DNA from: UBA1723 sp045642085
Lineage (GTDB): Bacteria; Bacteroidota; Bacteroidia; Bacteroidales; Paludibacteraceae
Length of the DNA: 64,000 bases
Reading direction: 5' to 3'
Assembly: GCA_045642085.1 (NCBI GenBank)
Contig: JAZUIF010000107.1
Coordinates: 1 to 64,000, forward strand
Every line of letters begins with the position of its first letter. Position 1 is the stretch's first letter. Shown in pieces: positions 17,224 through 26,261 of the stretch. The notes beneath the pieces are model-generated. The model had not been told where the DNA came from, did not search any database, and saw only the letters and a list, made by a program, of their open reading frames with translations. A program made the position numbers and the translations under genes.

Positions 17224-17853
17224 TTATTTGCCGCAATTGCAGTTGCCTTCTCCTTCACCGTGGCATCCACCGCCACAACCGCCTTCACAATTGCCGTTGC
17301 AACCACCTTCACCGCTGTGGCATCCACCACCGCAACCTCCACATCCGCCGCCGCATCCGTGGTGACCTTTTACAAGCTCGATCTCAAACTCAGTGGCTGG
17401 ACGCTCCTCCTTCACCTCTCCTTTGAAATGAAGACGCTCGCCAGCAAGCGGATGGTTGAAATCCATCTTCACATTCGCGTCTGTGATCTCAACAACCTTT
17501 CCGTTCATTCTGTGACCCTCTGCTGACATCATTGGAAGGATATTGCCTACGAAAAGAATATTCTCGTCGATCTCACCCTTCTCATTCTTGAAGATAGATT
17601 TGCCAAGATCGACACAAAGATCCTCTACATAATCACCATATGCATCCTCTGTGTTGATGTAGAAATCGAATGTATCACCCTGAACCTTGCCATACAATGC
17701 CTCCTCAAACTTTGGAAGCACCATTCCAAGACCAGTTGTGAATCTGAAAAGCTGATCGTCTGGAGTCTCCTCTAACATCACCTCTTCACCATCATTTCCT
17801 ACGTAAAGTGTATATTTTAATTGAACGAAAATGTTCTCTTTGCTGATTGCCAT
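17224..17853 (-). CDS. SlyD-like FKBP peptidyl-prolyl isomerase with Cys/His/Gly metal-binding tail
   Basis: 209 residues. The FKBP domain (about 1-70) with an inserted chaperone flap ends in FNHPLAGERLHFKGEV, typical of SlyD. The last 50 residues are almost only Gly, Cys and His with Asn/Glu (for example CGGGCGGCGGGCH), comparable to the nickel-binding tail of E. coli SlyD but much richer in Cys. Known roles of SlyD are prolyl isomerisation, chaperone activity and nickel storage or delivery; the metal here is unknown. It follows a second SlyD-like gene by 18 bp and is the last gene of the unit. Confidence 0.9.
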   Translation of the reverse strand: MAISKENIFVQLKYTLYVGNDGEEVMLEETPDDQLFRFTTGLGMVLPKFEEALYGKVQGDTFDFYINTEDAYGDYVEDLCVDLGKSIFKNEKGEIDENILFVGNILPMMSAEGHRMNGKVVEITDANVKMDFNHPLAGERLHFKGEVKEERPATEFEIELVKGHHGCGGGCGGCGGGCHSGEGGCNGNCEGGCGGGCHGEGEGNCNCGK

Positions 17854-17871
17854 GATAATTTGATTTATTGT

Positions 17872-18336
17872 TTATTTAGTTGATTTACGAACATCCACAA
17901 CTGTTCCTACAAAATGCAGACGTTCTCCTGCAAGCAAGTGATTGAAGTCGAGAGTCACCTCGTCTTCATCCATATCGATAATGACAGCATCACGTTTTGT
18001 GCCGTCTTCCATACTCATTGTGATAAGGTTGTCGACATAAATCTCCTCTTCGTCAATCTCACCGTCGACAAGGAAAGTCGATTTTGGTACTGTCACCACT
18101 TTGTCCTCGTCGTACTCGCCATATGCATCCTCACACTCAATATAGAAATCGAATGCTTCACCCACTTCCTTACCCATCAGGTTCTCCTCGAATTTCTCCA
18201 ATTCAGTGCCTGCACCGCAAGTGAATTTATATGGCTGGCTCTTTTTTGTCTGCTCCATCAACTCCTCCTTTTCTCCTTCGTCACCGACAAAGAGCTGATA
18301 GCCGACTGAAACGACTGTATTTTTTGATACCTTCAT
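17872..18336 (-). CDS. SlyD-like FKBP peptidyl-prolyl isomerase, tailless
   Basis: 154 residues, strongly acidic. It has the same architecture as its neighbour at 17224 (VGYQLFVGDEGE, DFYIECEDAYGEY, FNHLLAGERLHFVG) but stops right after the FKBP/flap domains, without the metal tail. The pair probably arose by tandem duplication, one copy keeping or gaining the metal-binding tail. Gap to the upstream CNNM gene is 35 bp. Confidence 0.88.
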   Translation of the reverse strand: MKVSKNTVVSVGYQLFVGDEGEKEELMEQTKKSQPYKFTCGAGTELEKFEENLMGKEVGEAFDFYIECEDAYGEYDEDKVVTVPKSTFLVDGEIDEEEIYVDNLITMSMEDGTKRDAVIIDMDEDEVTLDFNHLLAGERLHFVGTVVDVRKSTK

Positions 18337-18371
18337 CTATTTATTATTTCGTTAATTGCCTACAAAGATAA

Positions 18372-19463
18372 TTAATTTTTATTCTCTTCCGTGCCTTCCA
18401 AACCAAGAATGGATTCGAATTCTGCATCTTTCTCACTGAAGAGCTTTTGTCGACGTTTCTCCCACTGCTCTTTAGCCAACTGCTGCATGTCGATTTGAGT
18501 GTCGCTCTCATCTGTGATCTCAAGTCCGAGGATGGTCTCGATAACGTCCTCCATAGTGACAATTCCTTCCAATCCGCCATACTCATCGATTACCATCGCC
18601 ATGTGCTCCTTTCGCGCGATCATCGTGTCGTAGAATGAAAGGATAGAGGTATGCTCATAACAGCATGTGATGGAGCGACGTATCTGCTTAAGCTGCATAT
18701 TGTCTTTATCGTTGGCAAGATGGTAGAGCACATCACTTTTTAGCACAAATCCGGTGATTGTATCTAGAGATTCCGAATAGATCGGAATACGTGAGTAGCG
18801 CTTGAAATCTTTAGTCTTGAAAAACTCCCTAAGTGTCATGTCTTCTTGAACAGCCCACACCACAGTACGCGGAGTCATGATATTACGAATCTTGATCTGA
18901 CGCAGTTTGATAAGATTAGTGATGATCTTGCTCTCACTTGTGGCAAACACACCCTCCTTCTCACCGATAGATGTAAGTACGGCAATCTCCTCACGGCTGA
19001 CAGTCTGCGTCTCCTTCTTAGCAAAGAGCTGAGTAAGTTTCTCTGTGATTATCACAAGCGGGAAAGCAATGTAATAAAGAGCCTGAACAAAATATGCTAC
19101 TGGGACACAAAGTGAGCGCCAATAGTTGGAACCTATTGATTTAGGGATGATTTCTGAGAAGATAAGGATTGTTATGGTCAAACCAGCAGAGACATATCCA
19201 AACCATTCACTACCAAGCACCTCCTGCACCTGCATACCCACAGCTGAGGCTCCCAACGTGTTGGCGATGGTGTTGACAGAAAGGATAGCTGAGATAGGTC
19301 GACCCATATTATCCTTCAGACTCTTCAATAGTTTTCCACCCTTGCTTTTTGTCGCCAGTGTTTCAGCATAAGGAATAGATGTGGAGAACATTACCGACTC
19401 GGAGATTGAGCACAGGAACGAGATGAATACAGTCAGAAAGAGATATAATATCAGTAAAAACAT
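18372..19463 (-). CDS. CNNM/CBS-domain membrane protein (hemolysin/CorC family)
   Basis: 363 residues. A DUF21/CNNM membrane domain (about 1-165) has three to four hydrophobic segments, starting with LILYLFLTVFISFLCSISES and including a conserved SAILSVNTIANTLGASAVG and FSEIIPKSIG. A CBS pair follows (about 190-310; IMTPRTVVW, GLEGIVTMEDVIETILGLEI). Homologues are linked to magnesium or cobalt efflux; in Bacteroidota some are GldE-like, but nothing here shows a gliding role. The short C-terminal tail lacks a full CorC_HlyC domain. It heads a three-gene unit with the two SlyD-like genes. Confidence 0.85.
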   Translation of the reverse strand: MFLLILYLFLTVFISFLCSISESVMFSTSIPYAETLATKSKGGKLLKSLKDNMGRPISAILSVNTIANTLGASAVGMQVQEVLGSEWFGYVSAGLTITILIFSEIIPKSIGSNYWRSLCVPVAYFVQALYYIAFPLVIITEKLTQLFAKKETQTVSREEIAVLTSIGEKEGVFATSESKIITNLIKLRQIKIRNIMTPRTVVWAVQEDMTLREFFKTKDFKRYSRIPIYSESLDTITGFVLKSDVLYHLANDKDNMQLKQIRRSITCCYEHTSILSFYDTMIARKEHMAMVIDEYGGLEGIVTMEDVIETILGLEITDESDTQIDMQQLAKEQWEKRRQKLFSEKDAEFESILGLEGTEENKN

Positions 19464-19529
19464 GATTATCTATTTTGTCTAAAGAATATGACCACAAAAA
19501 TACAAAAATGTCGTGGATTTCATAAAAAA

Positions 19530-19560
19530 AGAGACGCGGATTACCACGTCTCTATATATG
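19530..19560 (-). terminator. Minus-oriented terminator without an evident gene
   Basis: AGAGACG/CGTCTCT stem with a seven-T run on the minus strand, upstream of the CNNM gene. The region to its right (19554-19955) has no convincing ORF but holds a second strong hairpin at 19621-19649 (ATTACGG AAAA CCGTAAT extended by AGAGC/GCTCT). It may end a small transcript or be a copy of the dispersed AGAGACG repeat. Confidence 0.5.
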
Positions 19561-19955
19561 TCCTATACCTTTTGTATTTTCAATGTGTTATTGGGAATTT
19601 TGGATTTCTCCAGTTTTCGGAGAGCAATTACGGAAAACCGTAATGCTCTACAAAAACGCGTGTGTTTTTCTATATATACCCTATTACAAAAATCAAATGG
19701 TATTAAAAGGTTGAAAGGTTGTCTTCGTTTTTCGGGTTGCAAATTTCAGTTTTTTTTACTTTTTATCCAAATTTTAAAACATTTTGTACAACATGGTTTT
19801 TCAGCAACAAACTCGGTTTTTAATATTGCTTACTTACCCCTCAAAAGGCAAAAAAGGTAAATGCGCTAAACGATTTTTGAATTTTTTGCACCATTCTAAC
19901 CAATTTTAGACATTCTCAATTAATTGTAAAATTACCTTCTTATATACAAACCAAA

Positions 19956-19987
19956 AAAATCCGCTGAACTTGCGTCCAGCGGATTTT
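19956..19987 (-). terminator. Terminator of glnN
   Basis: Perfect 11-bp stem AAAATCCGCTG/CAGCGGATTTT followed by a T-run on the minus strand, 25 bp after the glnN stop. Confidence 0.85.
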
Positions 19988-20012
19988 ATTAATATGAATC
20001 AGTCAGTATGAA

Positions 20013-22208
20013 TTATCTGATGAACAATAGCTCACGATACTTAGGCAATGTCCACATCTCATCGTCAACGATCATCTCAAGCTTGTCGATCTCGTAACGG
20101 ATCTTGTCGAAGAATGGGATTACTGTATCATGGTAAGCAACTGCCTTAGCACGCTCTGCCTCTATCTTGTTAGCAACCTTTCTTGCCTCGATCATCTCAG
20201 CAGTCAAAGTCTTGATCTTAGCGATACGCTCTGAAATCTCACGGATAAGATCTGAATCTGTACCTGCAAGCTTCAATGCCTCGTCCTTACCGTAAACCTG
20301 AGTCATCTTGAATACGTTGTCAAGAAGCAATGACTGGTAGCGTGTTGCAACTGGGATGATATTGTTGATTGCCATGTCGCCTAGCACACGTGCCTCGATC
20401 TGGATCTTCTTTGTATATGTCTCCCACTTGATCTCGTTTCTTGCCTCAAGCTCTCTCTCGCTGAATACACCTAGGCTCTCGAACATCTTTACAGACTCTG
20501 GAGTTGTGTATGCGTCGTAGATAACTGGAACTGAAGTCTCGCAGTTCAAACCACGCTTAGCAGCCTCAGCCTTCCACTCATCTGAGTAACCGTTACCGTC
20601 GAAACGGATAGCCTTACTCTCCTTGATATACTGCTTGATAACCTCGAACAATGCCTTGCTCTTGCTTGCTCCTGCAGCGATCTTAGCGTCAACTGCTGCC
20701 TTGAAATCCTTAAGCTGAGCAGCCATAGCTGAGTTCAATGCGATCATTGCACATGCACAGTTTGCTGATGAACCTACTGCACGGAACTCGAAACGGTTTC
20801 CTGTGAATGCGAATGGTGATGTACGGTTACGATCTGTGTTATCGATTAGCAACTCTGGAATTGTAGCAACTGCAAGCTTCATCTTCTTCTTAGAGTCCAT
20901 TACGATTGCCTCCTCTGATGTAGCAGCCTCAAGCTTGTCAAGAACAGCTGAGATCTGGCTTCCAAGGAATACAGAAATGATTGCTGGTGGTGCCTCGTTT
21001 GCTCCTAGACGGTGAGCGTTCTGAGCTGTCATTACAGATGCCTTAAGAAGTGCATTGTTCTTGTAAACAGCCATCAAAGCATTTACTACGAATGTTACAA
21101 ACTGTAGGTTCTCCTCTGGAGTCTTACCTGGAGTGAACAAACCTACACCTGTGTTTGTACCTAGTGACCAGTTGTTGTGCTTACCTGAACCGTTGATTCC
21201 TGCGAATGGCTTCTCGTGAAGAAGTACGCGGAAACCGTGCTTACGAGCGATCTTCTCCATGATTGTCATGATAAGAAGGTTCTGGTCGTTAGCGAAGTTT
21301 GTCTCATTGAAGATTGGAGCCAACTCAAACTGGTTTGGAGCTACCTCGTTGTGACGAGTCTTCAATGGAATATTATATTTATAACCCTCGAACTCAAGGT
21401 CACGCATGAAAGCCTGAACTCTTGAAGGAATTGATCCGAAGTAGTGGTCGTCAAGCTGCTGGTTCTTTGCAGACTCGTGTCCGATCAATGTACGACCTGT
21501 AAGTAGCAAGTCTGGACGTGCTGCGTAAAGACCCTCGTCAACCAAGAAGTACTCCTGCTCCCAACCTAGGTAAGAGAATACCTTCTTTACTGAAGCGTCG
21601 AAGTAGTGGCAAACATCAACTGCTGCCTTATCTACAGCGCCTAGAGCCTTCAAAAGTGGAGTCTTGTAGTCAAGCTGCTCACCAGTGTATGAGATAAATA
21701 CTGTAGGGATACATAGTGTGTCGTCTACAATGAATGCTGGTGATGATGGATCCCATGCTGTATATCCACGTGCCTCAAATGTTGAGCGGATACCTCCTGA
21801 TGGGAATGATGATGCATCTGGCTCTGCCTGTGCAAGAAGCTTTCCTGAGAACTCCTCGATAACTGGACCACCAGGCATACCTGCGTACTCAATAAATGAG
21901 TCGTGCTTCTCTGCTGTACCTTCTGTTAGAGGCTGGAACCAGTGTGTATAGTGAGTGGCACCCATCTCCATTGCCCAGCTCTTCATACCAGCTGCAACAC
22001 CGTTTGCGATTGTACGGTCTAGAGTTTCGCCATTGTCAATTGCCTTTGTTAGGATCTTGTAAGTCTCTTTTGAAAGATACTTGATCATCTTCTCACGGTT
22101 GAATACATACTTACCGTAGTATTCTGATGTCATCCCCTCTGGAGATGCTACTGCAAGCGCTTTCTTCTTGAAAGCCTCGCTAACAACTTTGAATCTTAAG
22201 TTTGACAT
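20013..22208 (-). CDS. glnN: Glutamine synthetase type III
   Basis: Makes glutamine from glutamate, ammonia and ATP; the main ammonia-assimilating enzyme in many Bacteroidota. The 731-residue length is that of GSIII, far larger than GSI/GSII. Recognisable segments are the GSIII-specific PDASSFPSGGIRSTFEARGY, the metal-site EQEYFLVDE, NQFELAPIF, the ATP-binding KPFAGINGSGKHNNWS, and NRTSPFAFTGNRFEFRAVGS. It is a single-gene unit with its own terminator and a long upstream region carrying repeated dyads (22248-22312). Confidence 0.96.
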   Translation of the reverse strand: MSNLRFKVVSEAFKKKALAVASPEGMTSEYYGKYVFNREKMIKYLSKETYKILTKAIDNGETLDRTIANGVAAGMKSWAMEMGATHYTHWFQPLTEGTAEKHDSFIEYAGMPGGPVIEEFSGKLLAQAEPDASSFPSGGIRSTFEARGYTAWDPSSPAFIVDDTLCIPTVFISYTGEQLDYKTPLLKALGAVDKAAVDVCHYFDASVKKVFSYLGWEQEYFLVDEGLYAARPDLLLTGRTLIGHESAKNQQLDDHYFGSIPSRVQAFMRDLEFEGYKYNIPLKTRHNEVAPNQFELAPIFNETNFANDQNLLIMTIMEKIARKHGFRVLLHEKPFAGINGSGKHNNWSLGTNTGVGLFTPGKTPEENLQFVTFVVNALMAVYKNNALLKASVMTAQNAHRLGANEAPPAIISVFLGSQISAVLDKLEAATSEEAIVMDSKKKMKLAVATIPELLIDNTDRNRTSPFAFTGNRFEFRAVGSSANCACAMIALNSAMAAQLKDFKAAVDAKIAAGASKSKALFEVIKQYIKESKAIRFDGNGYSDEWKAEAAKRGLNCETSVPVIYDAYTTPESVKMFESLGVFSERELEARNEIKWETYTKKIQIEARVLGDMAINNIIPVATRYQSLLLDNVFKMTQVYGKDEALKLAGTDSDLIREISERIAKIKTLTAEMIEARKVANKIEAERAKAVAYHDTVIPFFDKIRYEIDKLEMIVDDEMWTLPKYRELLFIR

Positions 22209-22247
22209 AATGATTCTCGTTTTATAATGTTATTACTATTTTCAAAA

Positions 22248-22350
22248 TTTCCGTTGGAAGTAAAATTCTTTGTTTTTGCTTAGAAAAGGTCTTTTTTTTC
22301 TTCCATTGGAAGTGGAAATGACCCTTTTTCCTTCCGACGATGCAAAGTTA
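22248..22350 (-). promoter_or_regulatory. glnN upstream region: -7 box and repeated dyad
   Basis: Minus-strand TAACTTTG at 22343-22350 fits TAnnTTTG; no clear -33 element is seen. Between it and the gene lie two copies of a dyad, TTTCCGTTGGAAGT (22248-22261) and CTTCCATTGGAAG (22300-22312), 52 bp apart, plus TTCC/GGAA half sites. They would lie in the 5' leader or act as operators; this is inference. Confidence 0.4.
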
Positions 22351-22635
22351 AGCAAGAATTTGCTCTCTCCTAACTAAATAATGTTAAAATCGACACTTTT
22401 TTAAACCTAAATTCAAATTGTCATAAAACATAGTCAAAATTCTTCAAATTGTAAGGTTTGAAACTTCCAATCCTTACAATTTGACACACAGATACAAAAC
22501 TCTCCCCTCCTGTCATTTCACAATGTTACTTTTCGACGCAAATCACATTCATTTTGTCACGTTTTTGATTAAAATACGATGCTTTTTGATTGCATTTGCC
22601 CAAATTATCGCTTTTACATTTTGTATCTGCAATGT

Positions 22636-22696
22636 AGGGTACGTTTCAAACCTGCCCGCAAATAATTATCGGGCGGGTTTGAAACCCGCCCCTACG
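22636..22696. repeat. Large imperfect inverted repeat with nested palindrome
   Basis: GTAGGGTACGTTTCAAACC and CGGGCGGGTTTGAAACCC form a long hairpin, and GGGCGGGTTTGAAACCCGCCC is itself a palindrome at one arm. It lies in the 550-bp gap between glnN and the GH30 gene and resembles the short palindromic repeats scattered in Bacteroidota intergenic DNA. Confidence 0.5.
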
Positions 22697-22758
22697 TTCC
22701 TTGGATTTTCCAATATATTATTCTACTTTTGTCTTACTACATATTTAAATATAAACAC

Positions 22759-24882
22759 ATGAAGAAAATTTTTACTCTTGCAGCTCTTACGCTATGCTCT
22801 ATAGCGAATGCAGCTTCCTACATCTCCAACGGTTTCTTCGAACAGAATATCGATGGATGGCAGATGTGGAACGGTGGCGACGATGGTGCTGCCGTAGAAC
22901 GTGAAAGCGGAACTCAGTTTGATGGTGTCGGCTGTATGAAGGTCGTCAACCCTATTAGCGATCCCGAAAATCAGTGGAAGGTGCAGATCCACACTAATTT
23001 TGAAGTCGACGGTGATGGTCTTCCAGCTGGCGAATACGAGCTTTCGTACTATATCCGCACTCAGAGTGGCACAGGTTCTGTCCGCGTCTCTACTTCTGGT
23101 GAGGCTAACTATCAGGGGGATCAGGAAGTGTCTGCCACTTATTCTCAAAAGACTCTTACTTTCACTTCAAAAGGTGAGGTGGATGGATTCAATTTCGACC
23201 TTGCCCACACAGCCAACACATATTTTATAGATAATGTGACTTTGACTGCTTTATCGGTGGAGCAACAGCCGGATGATAATGGTGAATATACTAAGGCGAC
23301 TGTCGGCTTGGATATCAAAGACAAGCAACAGGAGGTGCTTGGTATCGGTGGTGGTATCGTTTACTATCAGAGCTGGTTCACTCAGCATCCTAACAGCGAG
23401 GCTATCTTCGACACTATCTACACTGGTCTTGGATTGTCCGCTCTACGTGTCGGCAACTGGAAGCAGGATGAGCTCGATCAACATGATGGTTTGAATGATG
23501 AGTTGGCTGTCTACAACGAGGCAGTCAAACGTCTTGGTCGCGAGAATTTCATCGTGGAGATGTCGTCGTGGGCTGCCCCTGGCGACTTGAAAGAGAATGG
23601 CGACAAGGATGGCCCATACTCATTAAAGAAAGGTCCTGACGGCAAATTCGTCTACAATGAATTCGCTGAGTGGTGGAAGAACTCTTTGGCTAAATATCAG
23701 GAGCAGGGAATCCACCCAGACTATATCTCAATGCAGAACGAGCCTGATATGGAGGCGACTTATGCCGCTACCCTATTCGATGCGACCGAAAACTACGTCG
23801 ACTACACAGGTAAGAAATTCGACCGTGCTGGTTACGACAAGGCTCTTCCAATCTTTGTTGCTAAGATTAAGGAGCTAAACGAAGTGCCTAAGATTCTTGG
23901 TCCAGAGGTGCTTGGTATCGGCTACGGCAACACACAGAAATATATGGATGCTCTCGACGCCTCTTTACTAGACGGTTTGGCATTCCACTACTATCATAGT
24001 GGAGAGGAGGCTTCCGACAGATATGCGAAACCAAACGCATATATCAACGCACAGAAGGAGTTGGCTACTAAGTATGCCGACATGCCACAGTTTATGACTG
24101 AGAACTGCGCTATGCGTGCTGAGAAGAACGGTAACGATATCCACACTGCTTGGATCATCGCCAACAGTTTCAACTACAACCGTGTAGGCTCATATATGTA
24201 TTGGAACCTATTGTGGGGAACATCAGACAAAGATGGTTGTATTGCAGTAAACAATCCATGGGACAAGAGTCAGTGGAAATCAGATGAAGGTTATCAGGTA
24301 TGTCTTGACTACCACGGTCTACGCCATTTCTCTAAATTCGCACCTAAGGGTTATATCTGTGTCGGCAGCACAACAGACAATCCTGACTTGGTTGTCACAT
24401 CATTCGTTAGCCCAGATGGAAACAAAGCCACTATCGTTGTAATCAACAAGGGTAGCAACCATGCTGTAAAGGTGACTTCACCATTTGAGAAATGTACTGC
24501 TCGTTTGACAATGACAGCCACTTCAAAGGATGAGAGAAGCAAGGATTATGGTGTGATCGACTTGGACGACGAGATTGAGATGCCAAAGATGAGTATCGCT
24601 ACCATCACAATGGAGAACAGTGGAATCGCGATTTATGTAAAGCAAAATGTAGCCGACGACGCATTCAATGCAATGTTCGCTAACGACAACCTACAGATTA
24701 TCTCATCAGAGCAGGCAGACGCAACAGTTGAGGTTTGGGATGTGACTGGTAAGGTTTGGATCAACAATGCCATCTCATTGAACGCAGGAGTCAATACAGT
24801 TGAGGCTAACATCCCTTCAGGTGTTTACTTCGTTAAGGTGATCGCAAACGGCAAACAGTCGGTTGTGAAATGCATTAAATAA
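22759..24882 (+). CDS. Secreted glycoside hydrolase family 30 with N-terminal carbohydrate-binding domain and type-A T9SS domain
   Basis: 707 residues from the Met at 22759, chosen because it begins a clean signal peptide (MKKIFTLAALTLCSIANAA); an upstream Met adds ten hydrophilic residues. Residues about 20-155 look like a CBM4/9-type jelly roll (SNGFFEQNIDGWQMWNGGD). Residues about 165-560 are GH30-like: GIGGGIVYYQSW, EMSSWAAPGDLK, acid/base Glu in SMQNEPDME, and nucleophile Glu in FMTENCAM. A beta-sandwich follows, then a type-A sorting domain (VEVWDVTGKVWINN...SGVYFVKV). GH30 includes xylanases, glucosidases and beta-1,6-glucanases; the substrate is not decided. Confidence 0.85.
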   Translation: MKKIFTLAALTLCSIANAASYISNGFFEQNIDGWQMWNGGDDGAAVERESGTQFDGVGCMKVVNPISDPENQWKVQIHTNFEVDGDGLPAGEYELSYYIRTQSGTGSVRVSTSGEANYQGDQEVSATYSQKTLTFTSKGEVDGFNFDLAHTANTYFIDNVTLTALSVEQQPDDNGEYTKATVGLDIKDKQQEVLGIGGGIVYYQSWFTQHPNSEAIFDTIYTGLGLSALRVGNWKQDELDQHDGLNDELAVYNEAVKRLGRENFIVEMSSWAAPGDLKENGDKDGPYSLKKGPDGKFVYNEFAEWWKNSLAKYQEQGIHPDYISMQNEPDMEATYAATLFDATENYVDYTGKKFDRAGYDKALPIFVAKIKELNEVPKILGPEVLGIGYGNTQKYMDALDASLLDGLAFHYYHSGEEASDRYAKPNAYINAQKELATKYADMPQFMTENCAMRAEKNGNDIHTAWIIANSFNYNRVGSYMYWNLLWGTSDKDGCIAVNNPWDKSQWKSDEGYQVCLDYHGLRHFSKFAPKGYICVGSTTDNPDLVVTSFVSPDGNKATIVVINKGSNHAVKVTSPFEKCTARLTMTATSKDERSKDYGVIDLDDEIEMPKMSIATITMENSGIAIYVKQNVADDAFNAMFANDNLQIISSEQADATVEVWDVTGKVWINNAISLNAGVNTVEANIPSGVYFVKVIANGKQSVVKCIK

Positions 24883-24918
24883 TAGACGTTGACGATAACG
24901 TTGACGCTGACATAAATG

Positions 24919-24953
24919 AAAATAGGTGCGATTTACATTGCACCTATTTTTTT
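24919..24953 (+). terminator. Terminator of the GH30 gene
   Basis: AAAATAGGTGC/GCACCTATTTT stem followed by a T-run, 37 bp after the stop. It lies just before the first 31-bp repeat flanking the Fic gene. Confidence 0.85.
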
Positions 24954-24981
24954 GCAAAATTTTACCTTAAAAGGTAGATGG
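24951..24981. repeat. 31-bp direct repeat at the 3' end of the Fic gene
   Basis: Begins TTTGCAAAATTTTACC and ends TTAAAAGGTAGATGG; it differs from the copy at 26049-26079 at 2 of 31 positions. It contains the palindrome TACCTTTTAAGGTA and the stop codon and last codons of the Fic gene. Confidence 0.85.
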
Positions 24982-26040
24982 CGTGATGATCACCCTCCAA
25001 GTGTTATCCTTTTCCACACGTTGTATGTATCCCTTTGCTGTCATCTGTTTTAGTTGTTTGTTTATTGCTGCAATGTTGATTCCAATCTCATCAGAAAGTT
25101 TCTGAATTGTAATATCTGGATAAGCGTACATAAGATTAAGGATCTTGCTTGTAGACTCACTTCGAAAATTTATTCTCTCCCCATCAAACCACCATACATT
25201 ATCACCTCTTTCCGTTAAAAAACGAATGTTATAGGAGACCTCTTCAACAAACAGTTTAGAAAAATATGTCAAGAAATGTTGAATATCTCTTTTTGAAGCA
25301 TGAGCACCAAGAGCAGGAGTTGACCCCACTCTAAGGTCGGTTTTATGTAAGGCCTCAAGATAATCATTCTTTTTGCGACTTCTGACAACAATCATTGGAT
25401 AATTGTGTCGAGAAAGAATATAATTGACCATCAATCTAGCGATACGTCCATTGCCATCTTCAAAAGGATGAATGCGAATGTAGCGATAATGGAATATCGC
25501 AGCTAATTCAATAGGAGTAAACTTACCTGACTGTTCTGCCTCATTATACCAGTCGACAAGATCAGACATCAACGCAGGAGTCTCTTCTGGAGATGCGTAT
25601 TCAAATCTATCTCCATAGCGTGTTATCACACTGTTAGGACGAGTTTTATATTGACCAGCGTGAATTACATAACTGGTTATCTGTCCACCTGGGAGATTAC
25701 GACATACAGTATAATCTTCTCGGAGTAAAGTCTTATGAAGGGTGCGAATAAAGTTTTGAGTAAGTGGCGTGCTTTGCATGACAGCCTCCTCTGTCATCAT
25801 TTTAAGACCTACATTACTTGCTGTCATCTCTTGAATATCTTTCACTTCCGCCTCTCCTACAACTTTCCCAAACAGAAGAAGTATTTCTGTTTGCCCATAG
25901 GTAAGTGTATTTCCTTCAATATGGTTGCTGTTATAGTTGAAATCAATGGTAAATCTGCGACTTAGCAGCTCCTTGTCTCTTTCCGAAAGTGGCTGCAACG
26001 CATCCCATTGCTTCATAATATCTAAAATCTTATCCATCAT
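24967..26040 (-). CDS. Fic-domain protein with class II inhibitory helix and C-terminal winged helix
   Basis: Predicted AMP-transferase (AMPylator). About 357 residues from the ATG at 26040; the longer frame needs a TTG inside the upstream repeat. It shows an N-terminal inhibitory motif SNHIEG (about 38-43, fitting S/TxxxE-G/N of class II Fic proteins) and the complete catalytic loop HPFEDGNGR (about 191-199). The C-terminal 70 residues form a winged helix-turn-helix (ITIQKLSDEIGINIAAINKQ), suggesting DNA binding. Its target is unknown. No antitoxin gene lies nearby; the inhibitory helix is internal. It is flanked by near-identical 31-bp repeats that could be its operators. Confidence 0.9.
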   Translation of the reverse strand: MMDKILDIMKQWDALQPLSERDKELLSRRFTIDFNYNSNHIEGNTLTYGQTEILLLFGKVVGEAEVKDIQEMTASNVGLKMMTEEAVMQSTPLTQNFIRTLHKTLLREDYTVCRNLPGGQITSYVIHAGQYKTRPNSVITRYGDRFEYASPEETPALMSDLVDWYNEAEQSGKFTPIELAAIFHYRYIRIHPFEDGNGRIARLMVNYILSRHNYPMIVVRSRKKNDYLEALHKTDLRVGSTPALGAHASKRDIQHFLTYFSKLFVEEVSYNIRFLTERGDNVWWFDGERINFRSESTSKILNLMYAYPDITIQKLSDEIGINIAAINKQLKQMTAKGYIQRVEKDNTWRVIITPSTF

Positions 26041-26048
26041 TAGCACTT

Positions 26049-26092
26049 TTTGCAAGATTTTACCTTAAAAGGTAGACGGTATCTACCTTTTT
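26049..26092. promoter_or_regulatory. Fic upstream repeat and operator-like dyads
   Basis: Second copy of the 31-bp repeat (26049-26079). It adds a third AAGGTAGA half-site: on the minus strand GGTAGATACCGTCTACC is a dyad with 6-bp arms, running into TACCTTTTAAGGTA. The dense dyads 10-50 bp before the ATG suggest an operator, possibly for the Fic protein's own winged helix. Confidence 0.6.
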
Positions 26093-26211
26093 CATTATTT
26101 TTCTGCAAATAAAAGCATTATTACTGTATTATCAAAAAGTTTTGAATACATAAATTGGCATCACATATTAGATCATCGATTAGGTTCTACCCCCCTAAAA
26201 ACGAAAAAAAA

Positions 26212-26233
26212 GCGTGGAATTTGCATTCCACGC
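26212..26233 (-). terminator. Terminator of rpmH
   Basis: 9-bp stem GCGTGGAAT/ATTCCACGC, loop TTGC, eight Ts on the minus strand; 28 bp after the rpmH stop. Confidence 0.85.
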
Positions 26234-26261
26234 CTATTTTTCTTTTGCCTTTCCTTCTAGA

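Noticed and set aside
19513..19860. 115-residue plus-strand ORF in the glnN/CNNM gap
   Set aside because: Composition is poor, it begins in a terminator stem on the other strand and matches nothing known.
24885..24912. GTTGACG/ATAACG tandem motif after the GH30 gene, also near 520-548
   Set aside because: Short and low in information; probably a scattered simple repeat with no clear function.
24967..26055. Fic gene starting at the TTG at 26055
   Set aside because: The TTG lies inside the flanking repeat and the ATG at 26040 gives the conserved start.
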